Positions 1 through 5,488 of a stretch of DNA of 5,609 nucleotides are shown piece by piece. How positions within the stretch are numbered: the first letter of the stretch is position 1; every line of letters starts with the position of its first letter. The position numbers and the translations under genes are program-made. The stretch is from NCBI GenBank assembly GCA_046728115.1, contig JBKPDW010000332.1:1-5609 (forward strand), in the 5' to 3' direction. Below the pieces are notes generated by a model, which was not told where the DNA came from, searched no databases, and worked only from the letters and a program-made list of their open reading frames with translations. The stretch is from CAVSWN01 sp046728115 (GTDB lineage: Bacteria > Acidobacteriota > Vicinamibacteria > Vicinamibacterales > CAVVIG01).

Positions 1-632
1 CGTGGCGCTGGAAGATGATGGTGAGCTCGACCGATCGCAGCTACGAGTTTTTCTGGCGGCAGGCAGCGCGGTGGCTGTCCACGTGCGCGCCCGATCCAGT
101 CGCGTTGAGGCTTCGTGATGCTCCCGAGCCAGGCGATGCGATCTCCATCGACGTTGACGCGCGCGACGCCGCATTTGCTCCCGTGGCTGATGCCAGTGTG
201 GACGCCACAGTGACAGCCCCGGGCGGTGGCGCGCAGCCAATCAAGTTGCGGCACGGCGACCCGTCGAGTGGCCGCTTCACCGGAGCGATTCGGCCCGATC
301 GCGCCGGCTTGTATCGCATTCAGGCTGAGGCGCGGCGTGGTTCGACCGCGCTCGGGACCGCCAGTCGATGGATGTACGTCGGCGGCGCCGATCGCGAGTT
401 CGCCGACCCGCGGCTCAACGAGGGACTGCTTCGCCGCCTGGCGCGCGACTCGGGTGGACGGTACGTGCGCGCCGCGGAGGCGTCGCACGTGGCGTCGTGG
501 CTCCAGACGGCTCCGCCGCCGGATGCCGCGCCCGAACAGCGCGATCTGTGGCATGAACCGTGGCTGTTTGCGTTGATCATCGCGCTGCTCTCGGGCGAGT
601 GGATGCTGCGCCGCCGTTGGGGACTCCGATGA
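1..632 (+). CDS. C-terminal part of a membrane-anchored protein, probably a GATase-like/BatA-neighbourhood envelope protein (5' partial)
   Basis: The frame is open to the left edge: codons from base 3 read W-R-W-K before the first visible ATG at 15, and that Trp-rich stretch runs on into 'DRSYEFFWRQAARWL'. The gene therefore starts upstream, and the ATG at 15 is internal. The 209 visible residues contain this WKM...FWRQ..RWL segment, then a beta-rich, Ig/macroglobulin-like stretch ending in 'RFTGAIRPDRAGLYRIQAEAR', then 'LLRRLARDSGGRYV'. Near the C-terminus is one membrane helix (WLFALIIALL) followed by a basic tail, EWMLRRRWGLR. This order resembles the C-terminal half of large membrane proteins with a class-I glutamine-amidotransferase-like domain found near MoxR/DUF58/BatA genes. 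The diagnostic N-terminal part is outside the window, so the family call is moderate. Its stop overlaps the next start (ATGA), so the two are translationally coupled. A role at the cell envelope is inferred only from topology. Confidence 0.72.
   Translation, partial: WRWKMMVSSTDRSYEFFWRQAARWLSTCAPDPVALRLRDAPEPGDAISIDVDARDAAFAPVADASVDATVTAPGGGAQPIKLRHGDPSSGRFTGAIRPDRAGLYRIQAEARRGSTALGTASRWMYVGGADREFADPRLNEGLLRRLARDSGGRYVRAAEASHVASWLQTAPPPDAAPEQRDLWHEPWLFALIIALLSGEWMLRRRWGLR
619..631 (+). promoter_or_regulatory. Ribosome binding site GGGGA and ATGA start/stop overlap fixing the second gene's start
   Basis: GGGGA at 619-623 lies 5 bases before the ATG at 629, and that ATG overlaps the upstream gene's TGA (630-632). 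This favours 629 over the in-frame ATG at 560, which would overlap the upstream gene by 73 bases and place 23 non-hydrophobic residues ahead of the signal peptide. Confidence 0.6.
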
Positions 633-1657
633 CGACCGGCGTGCGAACGATCGCTTTCAGCGTGCTTCGCAGCGCAGGCGTGCGGCGTTCCACTGTCAAG
701 CGGACCGCGGCGTGTCTGGCGCTGCTGTTGTGCGCAATCCCCCGCGCCTCCGCCGCGGAGCGCTACGCCATTATCATCACCGGTGCCTCCGGCGGGGACG
801 CGTACGAACAGAAGTACGTGAAATGGCGCACCTCCTTCGTCACCACCTTGCGCGACACGTTTGGCTACAAGCCCGACACGGTGATCGTCCTTGGCGAGAC
901 CGTTGCCGACGGCGTGCAGAAGGCGACACGCGACAACGTTCAGCGGGCGTTCGGCGAGCTGCGGCGTCGCATGACGAGGGAGGATCAGCTTCTCGTTCTG
1001 CTTATCGGCCACGGCACGACGCTCGACGGCGAGGAAGCGAAGTTCAACCTCGTCGGCCCCGACTTGAGTGCGACCGAATGGGGGGACTTGATCAAGCCGA
1101 TTCCCGGCCGGGTCGTCTTTGTGAACACGAGCAGCGCGAGCTTTCCGTTCCTGCGGAAGCTGGCCGCGCGCGGCCGAGTGGTGCTGACCTCCACCGATTC
1201 GTCGGCGCAGCATTACGAGACCGTCTTCCCGGAATTTTTCGTCAACGCGTTCAGCGACCCCGCCGCGGACGTGGACAAGAACGGGCGGGTGTCGATCTGG
1301 GAGGCGTTCAACTACGCCAGCGCCGGAGTCAGCCAGTACTACGATCAGAAAGGGCAGCTGCCGACGGAACGTCCGCTCCTCGACGACACCGGCACGGGCA
1401 TTGGACGCGAAGCATCGACGCCGGGCACCGACGGCGCCGTCGCCCGCGTCACCTATCTGCAGCCTGACGCCGTGCTGACGCTGCCAAGCGATACGACGGT
1501 CGCCGCGCTGGTGCAGCGGCAAGCCGACCTGCAGGTGCAGCTCGAAGAACTGAAGGCGCGCAAGGAATCGACGCCGGCCGATCAGTACGACGCAGAGCTC
1601 GAAAGGCTGCTCGTGGAGCTTGCGCGCGTCTCCATCCAGATCCGCGCGAAGTCCTAG
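629..1657 (+). CDS. Secreted caspase/legumain-fold (clan CD-like) pseudopeptidase with an EF-hand loop
   Basis: The product has 342 residues. A Sec signal peptide is visible: basic residues to R25, hydrophobic core about 27-37, and an A-S-A site at 40-42 (cleavage near 42/43). The mature part resembles clan CD cysteine peptidases: a strand plus His-Gly motif 'LLVLLIGHG' (H128, G129), then a hydrophobic strand 'RVVFVN' leading to 'NTSSAS' (166-171), where families C13/C14 carry the Ala/Cys-x-Ser-Gly nucleophile. The nucleophile position is serine (S169, or S168), the following Gly is Phe172, and the mature protein contains no cysteine at all; the only cysteines (C29, C35) are in the signal peptide. 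Residues 214-225 form a textbook EF-hand loop (D1, D3, N5, G6, V8, S9, E12), and 'DDTGTG' at 252-257 resembles a degenerate second loop. Residues about 293-335 look like a helical coiled coil. It is therefore likely a non-catalytic (or serine-dependent) exported binding protein. Fold call moderate; partner unknown. Confidence 0.82.
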   Translation: MTTGVRTIAFSVLRSAGVRRSTVKRTAACLALLLCAIPRASAAERYAIIITGASGGDAYEQKYVKWRTSFVTTLRDTFGYKPDTVIVLGETVADGVQKATRDNVQRAFGELRRRMTREDQLLVLLIGHGTTLDGEEAKFNLVGPDLSATEWGDLIKPIPGRVVFVNTSSASFPFLRKLAARGRVVLTSTDSSAQHYETVFPEFFVNAFSDPAADVDKNGRVSIWEAFNYASAGVSQYYDQKGQLPTERPLLDDTGTGIGREASTPGTDGAVARVTYLQPDAVLTLPSDTTVAALVQRQADLQVQLEELKARKESTPADQYDAELERLLVELARVSIQIRAKS

Positions 1658-1728
1658 AGCTTCGCCCGGCTGAAGCGTCGCGTTCTATCCTCACGAGCAG
1701 TACGTGGCACACGGCCACCGGTACCACG
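1658..1728. other. Convergent intergenic junction with weak hairpins, no clear terminator
   Basis: This 71-base gap lies between the stops of the plus-strand pseudopeptidase and the minus-strand rhomboid gene. It holds GCTTC (1659-1663) pairing with GAAGC (1672-1676), and GTGGC (1704-1708) pairing with GCCAC (1714-1718) over a 5-base loop. An alternative pairing is ACGTGG (1702-1707) with CCACGT (1724-1729). Neither hairpin is followed by a T tract on either strand, so intrinsic termination is possible but not supported. Confidence 0.3.
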
Positions 1729-2394
1729 TCAGTAATATCTCGCCCACGGATCGCGTTCGCGCTTGCGGAACACGAATATCCCCGCGGCGCCAGCGACGAA
1801 CCCGGCCACGTGTGCCATAAAGGCTACGCCGCCCCCGCCGCGCGTCGTCGCGGCCGTGACCGCGATCGCGCCGGCGCTGAATAGTTGCATGAGGAACCAG
1901 AATCCAAGCAGGAAGATCGCCGGCATCTCGACAATCTGGATGAAGATCCACGGGATCAGCGTCAGCACGCGCGATTGCGGGTAGAGCACGAAGTACGCGC
2001 CCATCACACCGGCAATGGCGCCGCTGGCGCCGATGGTCGGCAGCGTCGAGGAAGGATCCGCCGCCACCTGGGCCAGCGCCGCGACGATGCCGCACAACAG
2101 ATAGAAGACGATGAATCGACCGTGGCCGACACGGTCCTCGACGTTGTCCCCGAAGATCCACAGGTACCACATGTTGCCGATCACGTGCGACCAGCTGCCG
2201 TGCAGGAACATCGACGTGATGAGAGTCGGCGGCGCGAAGTCGGCCGGTACGACGCCGAGGTTCAGCAGAAAAACCGGCAGCACGTCGGGCGGCAGCGAGA
2301 TCTCGTACAGCCACGCGAGCGCATTCAGCAGGATGATCGTCAGGGTGATGTAGGGAGTGGTCCGGGACGGGATCACGTCCCGAAGAGGAATCAT
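1729..2394 (-). CDS. Rhomboid-family intramembrane serine protease
   Basis: This 221-residue multi-pass membrane protease should cleave transmembrane segments of client proteins within the bilayer. It opens with 'MIPLRDVIPSRTTPYIT', typical of the short bacterial rhomboid class. The core motifs are all present: H65-G66 and H70...N74 in 'HGSWSHVIGNMWYLWIFG', the GxSG nucleophile motif G122-A-S124-G125 in 'GASGAIAGVMGAY', and the partner histidine H195 in 'AHVAGFVAG'. Hydrophobic segments at about 14-30, 57-80, 93-111, 121-137, 143-172 and 191-209 fit the six-helix rhomboid core. The C-terminus is a basic cytoplasmic tail (FRKRERDPWARYY) and there is no extra soluble domain. The catalytic Ser/His dyad is intact, so it should be active. 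It is transcribed in the same direction as leuA but separated by a repeat-filled 114-base gap, so it probably has its own promoter. Substrates cannot be deduced. Confidence 0.95.
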   Translation of the reverse strand: MIPLRDVIPSRTTPYITLTIILLNALAWLYEISLPPDVLPVFLLNLGVVPADFAPPTLITSMFLHGSWSHVIGNMWYLWIFGDNVEDRVGHGRFIVFYLLCGIVAALAQVAADPSSTLPTIGASGAIAGVMGAYFVLYPQSRVLTLIPWIFIQIVEMPAIFLLGFWFLMQLFSAGAIAVTAATTRGGGGVAFMAHVAGFVAGAAGIFVFRKRERDPWARYY

Positions 2395-2400
2395 GAAGAC

Positions 2401-2406
2401 ATTCTA
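2401..2406 (-). promoter_or_regulatory. Possible -10 element (TAGAAT) 6 bases upstream of the rhomboid start
   Basis: On the minus strand TAGAAT is followed by six bases and then ATG (2394), which would place transcription start at or next to the A of ATG. There is no Shine-Dalgarno in that gap, which fits a leaderless mRNA. No convincing -35 box is seen 16-18 bases further upstream, and the hexamer lies inside the heptad repeat array, so the match could be a by-product of the repeat. Confidence 0.35.
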
Positions 2407-2409
2407 CAT

Positions 2410-2503
2410 TTCAGAATTCAGATCGCAGACTTCAGAGTTATTTCGTGAATGCTGGAGTTGGCGTCGAACTTTGAAATCTGAACCTTGAAATCTGAACTCT
2501 GAA
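2410..2503. repeat. Inverted repeat, 14-bp arms with one mismatch, between leuA and the rhomboid gene
   Basis: TTCAGAATTCAGAT (2410-2423) is the reverse complement of ATCTGAACTCTGAA (2490-2503) except for one position (A2416 against C2497). The arms enclose 66 bases, and other registers of the flanking heptads could pair as well. Transcribed from leuA, this would lie in the 3' untranslated region immediately after its stop codon, so it could form a long hairpin affecting termination or mRNA stability (inference). Confidence 0.65.
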
Positions 2504-2508
2504 TGCCT

Positions 2509-3741
2509 TTACACGCCGTGTCCGTATCCGACGGCCTCGATGTGTGGTGCCGCAGGTACGGCGGCGGAGGATGGCGCAGGCGTCCGCACGCGATCGATGA
2601 TCCGCCGCAGGTCGCCATCGGCAATCGCTTTGCGATGTTCACCGAGCGAGATCACGGCGTGATAGACCTGGTCCACTTCCGCCGATGAGAGCGTGAAGCC
2701 AAGCGCCTCGCACCGGCAGTGCACCGCGTGCCGGCCCGAATGACGGCCGAGCACGAGACGCGATGCGGCCGACTGGCCGACATCTTCAGGTCTCATGATC
2801 TCGTAGGTCTTGGCGTCTTTCAGAACGCCGTCCTGATGAATCCCTGCCTCGTGCGCAAAGGCGTTGCGCCCGACGATCGCCTTGTTGGCCTGCACCGGTT
2901 CGCTCGTGACTTCGGAGACCAGCTGGCTCACGTTGAACAGGGCCTCCGATTTCACGCTCGTGTCGTACGGCAGCCGATCCTGGCGCACTCGCAGCGCCAT
3001 CACGATTTCTTCGAGCGAGGCGTTGCCCGCGCGTTCCCCGATGCCGTTCATGGCGCATTCGACCTGCCGCACGCCGCCTTGAATCGCGGCGAGGCTGTTG
3101 GCGACGGCGAGGCCCAGATCGTTATGGCAATGCGCGCTGAACACCGCGTGGTGAGAGTTGGGAACCCGTCCGATGATGAATGCGAAGAACTCGCGGATTT
3201 CGTCTGGCGTGGAGTACCCGACCGTGTCCGGCAGATTGACCGTCGTGCAGCCCGCCGCGATCACCGCTTCGATCACCCGGCACAGAAAATCGCGATCGCT
3301 CCGTGTCGCATCCTCCGCCGAGAACTCCACGTCGTCGGTGAACGTCCGCGCAAGCTTGACGGCATCGACGGCGGCCTGCAGGCACTGCTCGCGTGACATG
3401 CGCAGTTTTCGGTCGAGATGCAGGTCCGACGTCGCCAGGAACGTGTGGATCCGCGATCGTGCGGCGGGCGACAGCGCCTCCGCGGCTTCCTCGATGTCCT
3501 GTGGCCGAGTACGCGCCAGGGCGGCGATGATCGGTCGCCGAACCTCCCTCGCGATTTGCCGGACGGCTTCCGAGTCGGCCGGCGAGGCGATGGGGAAGCC
3601 TGCCTCGATGATGTCCACGCCAAGGTCGTCGAGGGCGCGGGCGATGCCTATCTTGGCCGGCACGTCCATCGAGAAGCCGGGCGCCTGTTCACCGTCGCGC
3701 AACGTGGTATCGAAAACGATGATGCGTGCAGAGTCGGTCAT
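2509..3741 (-). CDS. leuA: 2-isopropylmalate synthase catalytic module lacking the leucine regulatory domain
   Basis: This enzyme should condense acetyl-CoA with 2-oxoisovalerate to 2-isopropylmalate, the first committed step of leucine synthesis in the cytoplasm. The product has 410 residues. The TIM-barrel catalytic domain begins with 'FDTTLRDGEQ' (R15, metal ligand D16) and includes 'HTFLATSDLH', 'DDVEFSAEDA', 'NLPDTVGYSTP', the metal-binding H204-C-H206-N-D, and 'GIGERAGN' (N240). The linker subdomain follows: 'HEAGIHQDGVLKD' (297-309) and 'LGRHSGRHA' (331-339). The match to ordinary LeuA runs to 'DGDLRRIIDRV' (about 376-385). Then, instead of the roughly 120-residue leucine-binding domain of E. 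coli-type LeuA (about 520 residues), there is a 25-residue Pro/Ala-rich tail ending GYGHGV. No remnant of the lost domain lies downstream. Homocitrate synthase/NifV relatives are also short, but the motif set is LeuA-like. It is transcribed divergently from a LysR-type regulator. Confidence 0.93.
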   Translation of the reverse strand: MTDSARIIVFDTTLRDGEQAPGFSMDVPAKIGIARALDDLGVDIIEAGFPIASPADSEAVRQIAREVRRPIIAALARTRPQDIEEAAEALSPAARSRIHTFLATSDLHLDRKLRMSREQCLQAAVDAVKLARTFTDDVEFSAEDATRSDRDFLCRVIEAVIAAGCTTVNLPDTVGYSTPDEIREFFAFIIGRVPNSHHAVFSAHCHNDLGLAVANSLAAIQGGVRQVECAMNGIGERAGNASLEEIVMALRVRQDRLPYDTSVKSEALFNVSQLVSEVTSEPVQANKAIVGRNAFAHEAGIHQDGVLKDAKTYEIMRPEDVGQSAASRLVLGRHSGRHAVHCRCEALGFTLSSAEVDQVYHAVISLGEHRKAIADGDLRRIIDRVRTPAPSSAAVPAAPHIEAVGYGHGV

Positions 3742-3747
3742 ATAGCT

Positions 3748-3776
3748 GTTCTAGCCAGAGGCGGGCTAGAAGTCAA
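3748..3776 (-). promoter_or_regulatory. Sigma70-type promoter of leuA (TTGACT-N17-TAGAAC)
   Basis: On the minus strand, TTGACT (3776-3771, five of six to TTGACA) is followed by exactly 17 bases and TAGAAC (3753-3748, four of six to TATAAT). Six bases later comes the leuA ATG (3741), so the predicted start point is the A of ATG itself, implying a leaderless transcript. No ribosome binding site is visible. The A/T-rich tract at 3777-3814, immediately upstream of the -35, sits where an UP element would be. Confidence 0.6.
3749..3771. promoter_or_regulatory. Probable operator: inverted repeat TTCTAGCC-N7-GGCTAGAA inside the leuA promoter
   Basis: TTCTAGCC (3749-3756) and GGCTAGAA (3764-3771) are perfect 8-bp arms around a 7-base spacer. 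The element fills the space between the leuA -35 and -10 boxes and overlaps the -10, so a protein bound there would block or reshape RNA polymerase binding. The adjacent LysR-type protein is the obvious candidate, although the dyad does not centre on a classic T-N11-A box. Confidence 0.5.
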
Positions 3777-3814
3777 AGTGATAATGATTAATCAATAATA
3801 ATCGAGTATTATAC
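3776..3814. promoter_or_regulatory. A/T-rich divergent regulatory island with two dyads
   Basis: Only 8 of 39 bases are G or C in an otherwise GC-rich window. It contains the perfect palindrome TGATTAATCA (3785-3794) and the dyad ATAATA-N6-TATTAT (3795-3812). TATTAT at 3807-3812 is a five-of-six -10 match on the plus strand and could serve the LysR-type gene with a leader of about 65 bases, although no good -35 is seen. Positions and symmetry fit regulator binding plus an UP element for leuA; both roles are inferred. Confidence 0.5.
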
Positions 3815-3849
3815 GCCTCCCCGCCGTACGACTCGAAGGTACGTAGTGG

Positions 3850-3864
3850 CCGCCTTTAGGGCGG
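3850..3864 (+). other. Small GC-rich hairpin in the leader of the LysR-type gene
   Basis: CCGCC (3850-3854) pairs with GGCGG (3860-3864) around TTTAG. It lies 20 bases ahead of the LysR-type start. There is no T tract, so it is not a terminator; any effect on translation is speculative. Confidence 0.3.
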
Positions 3865-3883
3865 ACGCCGGCGGATCCGATCC

Positions 3884-4780
3884 ATGGAACTGAGCGCCCT
3901 GAAGATTTTTCTCGCCGTTGCACACGAGCGGAGTTTCTCGCGTGCGGCCGCCAAAGTGCATCGGACGCAGCCGGCCGTCAGCCAGGCTGTCCGCCGCCTG
4001 GAGCTGGAACTGGGCGAGCAGCTGTTCGATCGATCGTCGAAGACCGGCACGCTCACCGAAGCAGGCCGCATGCTGCAGAACTACGGCCAGCGGCTGGTGC
4101 GGCTGGCGGAAGAAACCGAGTCGGCCGTCCGCGATCTCCGCGACTTGCGTCGGGGCCGCGTTCTGATCGGCGCCAACGAAGCTGCCGTCCACACGCTGCT
4201 TCCGCTCGTGGGGCGTTTCCGCCAGCGATTTCCCGACATCGCGATCGACGTGCGCCGCGTGCCGGCGCGGCAGATTGCCGTGGAAGTGCAGCAGGGAAGC
4301 CTCGACTTCGGCGCCCTGACCTTTCATCCCACCGAGGCCGGACTGCTCGAGGTCCCGGTCGGAGCCGACGAACTGGTGCTGCTCGTTCCCCCGACACACT
4401 CGCTTGCCAGCCGTCGTCAGGTCGCCATGGACGACATCGCATCCGAACCCGTCGTGGCCCACAACGACCCGTCGCCGGCGCGAGAGCGCGTCCTGCGGCT
4501 CTTCGAGGATCGCCGGATTCCACTGCAGATGGTGATCTCGCTGCCGAGTCTTGACGGCATCAAGCGGGCCGTCGAACTGAAACTGGGCGTGGCGCTGCTG
4601 CCGCGCCGGTGCGCGATTACCGAGATCGCGGGTGGACGTCTCGTGGCGATCCCGGTTGCCGGAATTTCACGGAAGCGTCAGGTGACGCTGGTCTGCCGCA
4701 AGGCCCATCGGTCGCATGCCGCCGACGCCTTTCTCACCGTGGCGCAGGAAAAGAGCTCACGGGACGCTCCACCGAAATAA
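3884..4780 (+). CDS. LysR-type transcriptional regulator, divergent from leuA
   Basis: The product has 298 residues, the usual length for the family. The N-terminal winged helix-turn-helix covers about residues 1-60, with the helix-turn-helix in 'SFSRAAAKVHRTQPAVSQAVRRLE' (17-40) followed by 'LGEQLFDR' and 'GTLTEAG'. A linker helix to about residue 90 leads to a two-lobed periplasmic-binding-like effector domain (about 91-285). In it are visible the opening strand 'GRVLIGANE', 'RFPDIAIDVRRV', 'DFGALTF', 'ELVLLVPPTHSLA' and the late 'LKLGVALLPRRC'. The start at 3884 gives the canonical 'MELSALKIFLAVAHERSFSRAA' beginning; GGCGGA just upstream is only a weak ribosome binding site. The 142-base spacer shared with leuA holds dyads, so regulation of leuA and of itself is the natural inference. 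The effector is unknown; 2-isopropylmalate or leucine would be reasonable guesses. Its last 24 bases overlap the end of the opposing membrane protein gene. Confidence 0.92.
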   Translation: MELSALKIFLAVAHERSFSRAAAKVHRTQPAVSQAVRRLELELGEQLFDRSSKTGTLTEAGRMLQNYGQRLVRLAEETESAVRDLRDLRRGRVLIGANEAAVHTLLPLVGRFRQRFPDIAIDVRRVPARQIAVEVQQGSLDFGALTFHPTEAGLLEVPVGADELVLLVPPTHSLASRRQVAMDDIASEPVVAHNDPSPARERVLRLFEDRRIPLQMVISLPSLDGIKRAVELKLGVALLPRRCAITEIAGGRLVAIPVAGISRKRQVTLVCRKAHRSHAADAFLTVAQEKSSRDAPPK

Positions 4781-5433
4781 GCGGATGAGGGCGCTGACGC
4801 CCAGCACGATCGGATAGAGCATCATCGGCGCGAGAAAGACCATTCCGCCTTCGCCGAGCTTGTCGATCTCGCTGATCGCAGCGGCGGCGACGAAAAGCGC
4901 GAGCCAGCCCACGAGCGATTTTCCGGTGTTCACCCACCACCGCGGTGCGGTGGCGTTGATGAGGGATCGGCGACGGAATATACGGTGAAGGCCACGAAGA
5001 TTGCGACCCATCGCAAGCCTCGAGGCGAGACAACCGCCGCTGCACCCGCCAGCGCCAGGGCGTACCCGGCGCGTCGCAACGGTGACACCGACAATCGGGT
5101 TCGACTCGGAACGAAGGCCGCCAGCACTCGGCGCGCCGCATCCAGCCAGAACGCGGGGCGAGTGGCGGCGGCCGCCCCGCGCATGATGCTTTCAGTCAGC
5201 GAAGGCGCGCCGCGATACAGCAGCCAGAGTCCGAGTGTCAGCGGCAGCACGCTGCCAATGGCGACGACGATCACGTTGCTGATGAAATTCACCTCGGCAG
5301 AGGCGGACTGGAGCTCGGGGGATCGCGTCACGCCGACGGCAAACGGCAGCATGAACGCGCCCAGCACGGCAAGCGTGCCGCCCACGACCGCCAGAACGGG
5401 TCGTGTGCGCGGCCGTCCGGCGGGCTCAGCCAT
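4757..5433 (-). pseudogene. Multi-pass membrane protein of unknown function, split by an apparent one-base frameshift
   Basis: Two overlapping minus-strand frames look like halves of one protein. The first (5433-4930) begins MAEPAGRPRTRP and has hydrophobic helices at about residues 13-35, 52-73 and 122-153 ('RWVAIFVAFTVYSVADP'). It then degenerates into 'SSTPPHRGGG'. The second frame takes over at about 4963 with 'LINATAPRWWVNTGKSLVGW' and two more helices ('LALFVAAAAISEI', 'FLAPMMLYPIVLGVSALI'), ending at 4757. The part of the second frame before 4963 is basic and non-hydrophobic (RNLRGLHRIFRRR), as expected for an out-of-frame shadow. Restoring one base in the GGG run at 4963-4965 joins D156-P157 to L-I-N and gives about 225 residues with five or more helices. 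I recognise no family. No slippery heptamer is visible, so this is more likely a real mutation or a sequence error than programmed frameshifting. The start at 5433 has no Shine-Dalgarno. Confidence 0.7.
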
Positions 5434-5439
5434 GGGGGT

Positions 5440-5452
5440 GGATCATAGATCC
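5440..5452 (-). promoter_or_regulatory. Possible -10 (TATGAT) embedded in the palindrome GGATC-N3-GATCC
   Basis: On the minus strand TATGAT (5447-5442, five of six to TATAAT) precedes the membrane protein ATG by eight bases, with no ribosome binding site between. It lies within GGATC (5440-5444)/GATCC (5448-5452). No good -35 is visible, so support is limited. Confidence 0.35.
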
Positions 5453-5488
5453 GCTCGCCTCAACCTTTCCCGCTGCTCTGGCAGAGAA

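Larger units (their letters stand above)
2399..2506. repeat. Two head-to-head arrays of a 7-bp periodic repeat (consensus about GAAnTCT)
   Basis: Read on the minus strand, 2440 down to 2399 divides into six consecutive heptads, for example GAAGTCT (2433-2427), GAATTCT (2419-2413) and GAAATGT (2412-2406). Read on the plus strand, 2466-2505 divides into about six heptads, including GAAATCT twice (2473-2479 and 2487-2493) and GAACTCT (2494-2500). The 13-mer TTGAAATCTGAAC occurs twice exactly (2471-2483 and 2485-2497), a 14-base period equal to two heptads. A 25-base non-repetitive spacer (2441-2465) separates the arrays. GC is 39 percent over 2401-2500, far below the flanking genes. I cannot assign it to a named repeat family. 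Confidence 0.8.

Noticed and set aside
560..628. Upstream ATG that would extend the pseudopeptidase by 23 residues
   Set aside because: It overlaps the upstream gene by 73 bases, lacks a ribosome binding site, and buries the signal peptide; ATG 629 has GGGGA upstream and the ATGA coupling.
320..1522. Long minus-strand open frame (400 codons) opposite the first two genes
   Set aside because: The product is Arg/Gly/Ala-rich and low in structure-forming patterns, as expected for the antisense of GC-rich codons; the plus-strand proteins have a recognisable signal peptide, motifs and start signals.
1659..1718. Bidirectional intrinsic terminator between the convergent genes
   Set aside because: The stems are only 5-6 bp and no T tract follows on either strand.
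2413..2425. The heptad region as a tiny coding gene (a 74-codon minus-strand frame runs from leuA's end through the repeat)
   Set aside because: Its first part is antisense/out of frame to leuA and the rest is translation of the repeat; no start signals.
2399..2506. Heptad arrays as a CRISPR array
   Set aside because: Units are 7 bp with no unique spacers and the two blocks point in opposite directions.
2719..3396. 225-codon plus-strand frame opposite leuA
   Set aside because: It is a shadow of the strongly recognisable LeuA; its product is His/Arg-rich with no motif.
4960..4970. Programmed ribosomal frameshift in the membrane protein
   Set aside because: No X-XXY-YYZ slippery heptamer in frame and no obvious downstream stem; a missing base in a short G run is simpler.
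5475..5485. Terminator from the palindrome CTCTG-G-CAGAG
   Set aside because: A one-base loop cannot fold as drawn and no T run follows.
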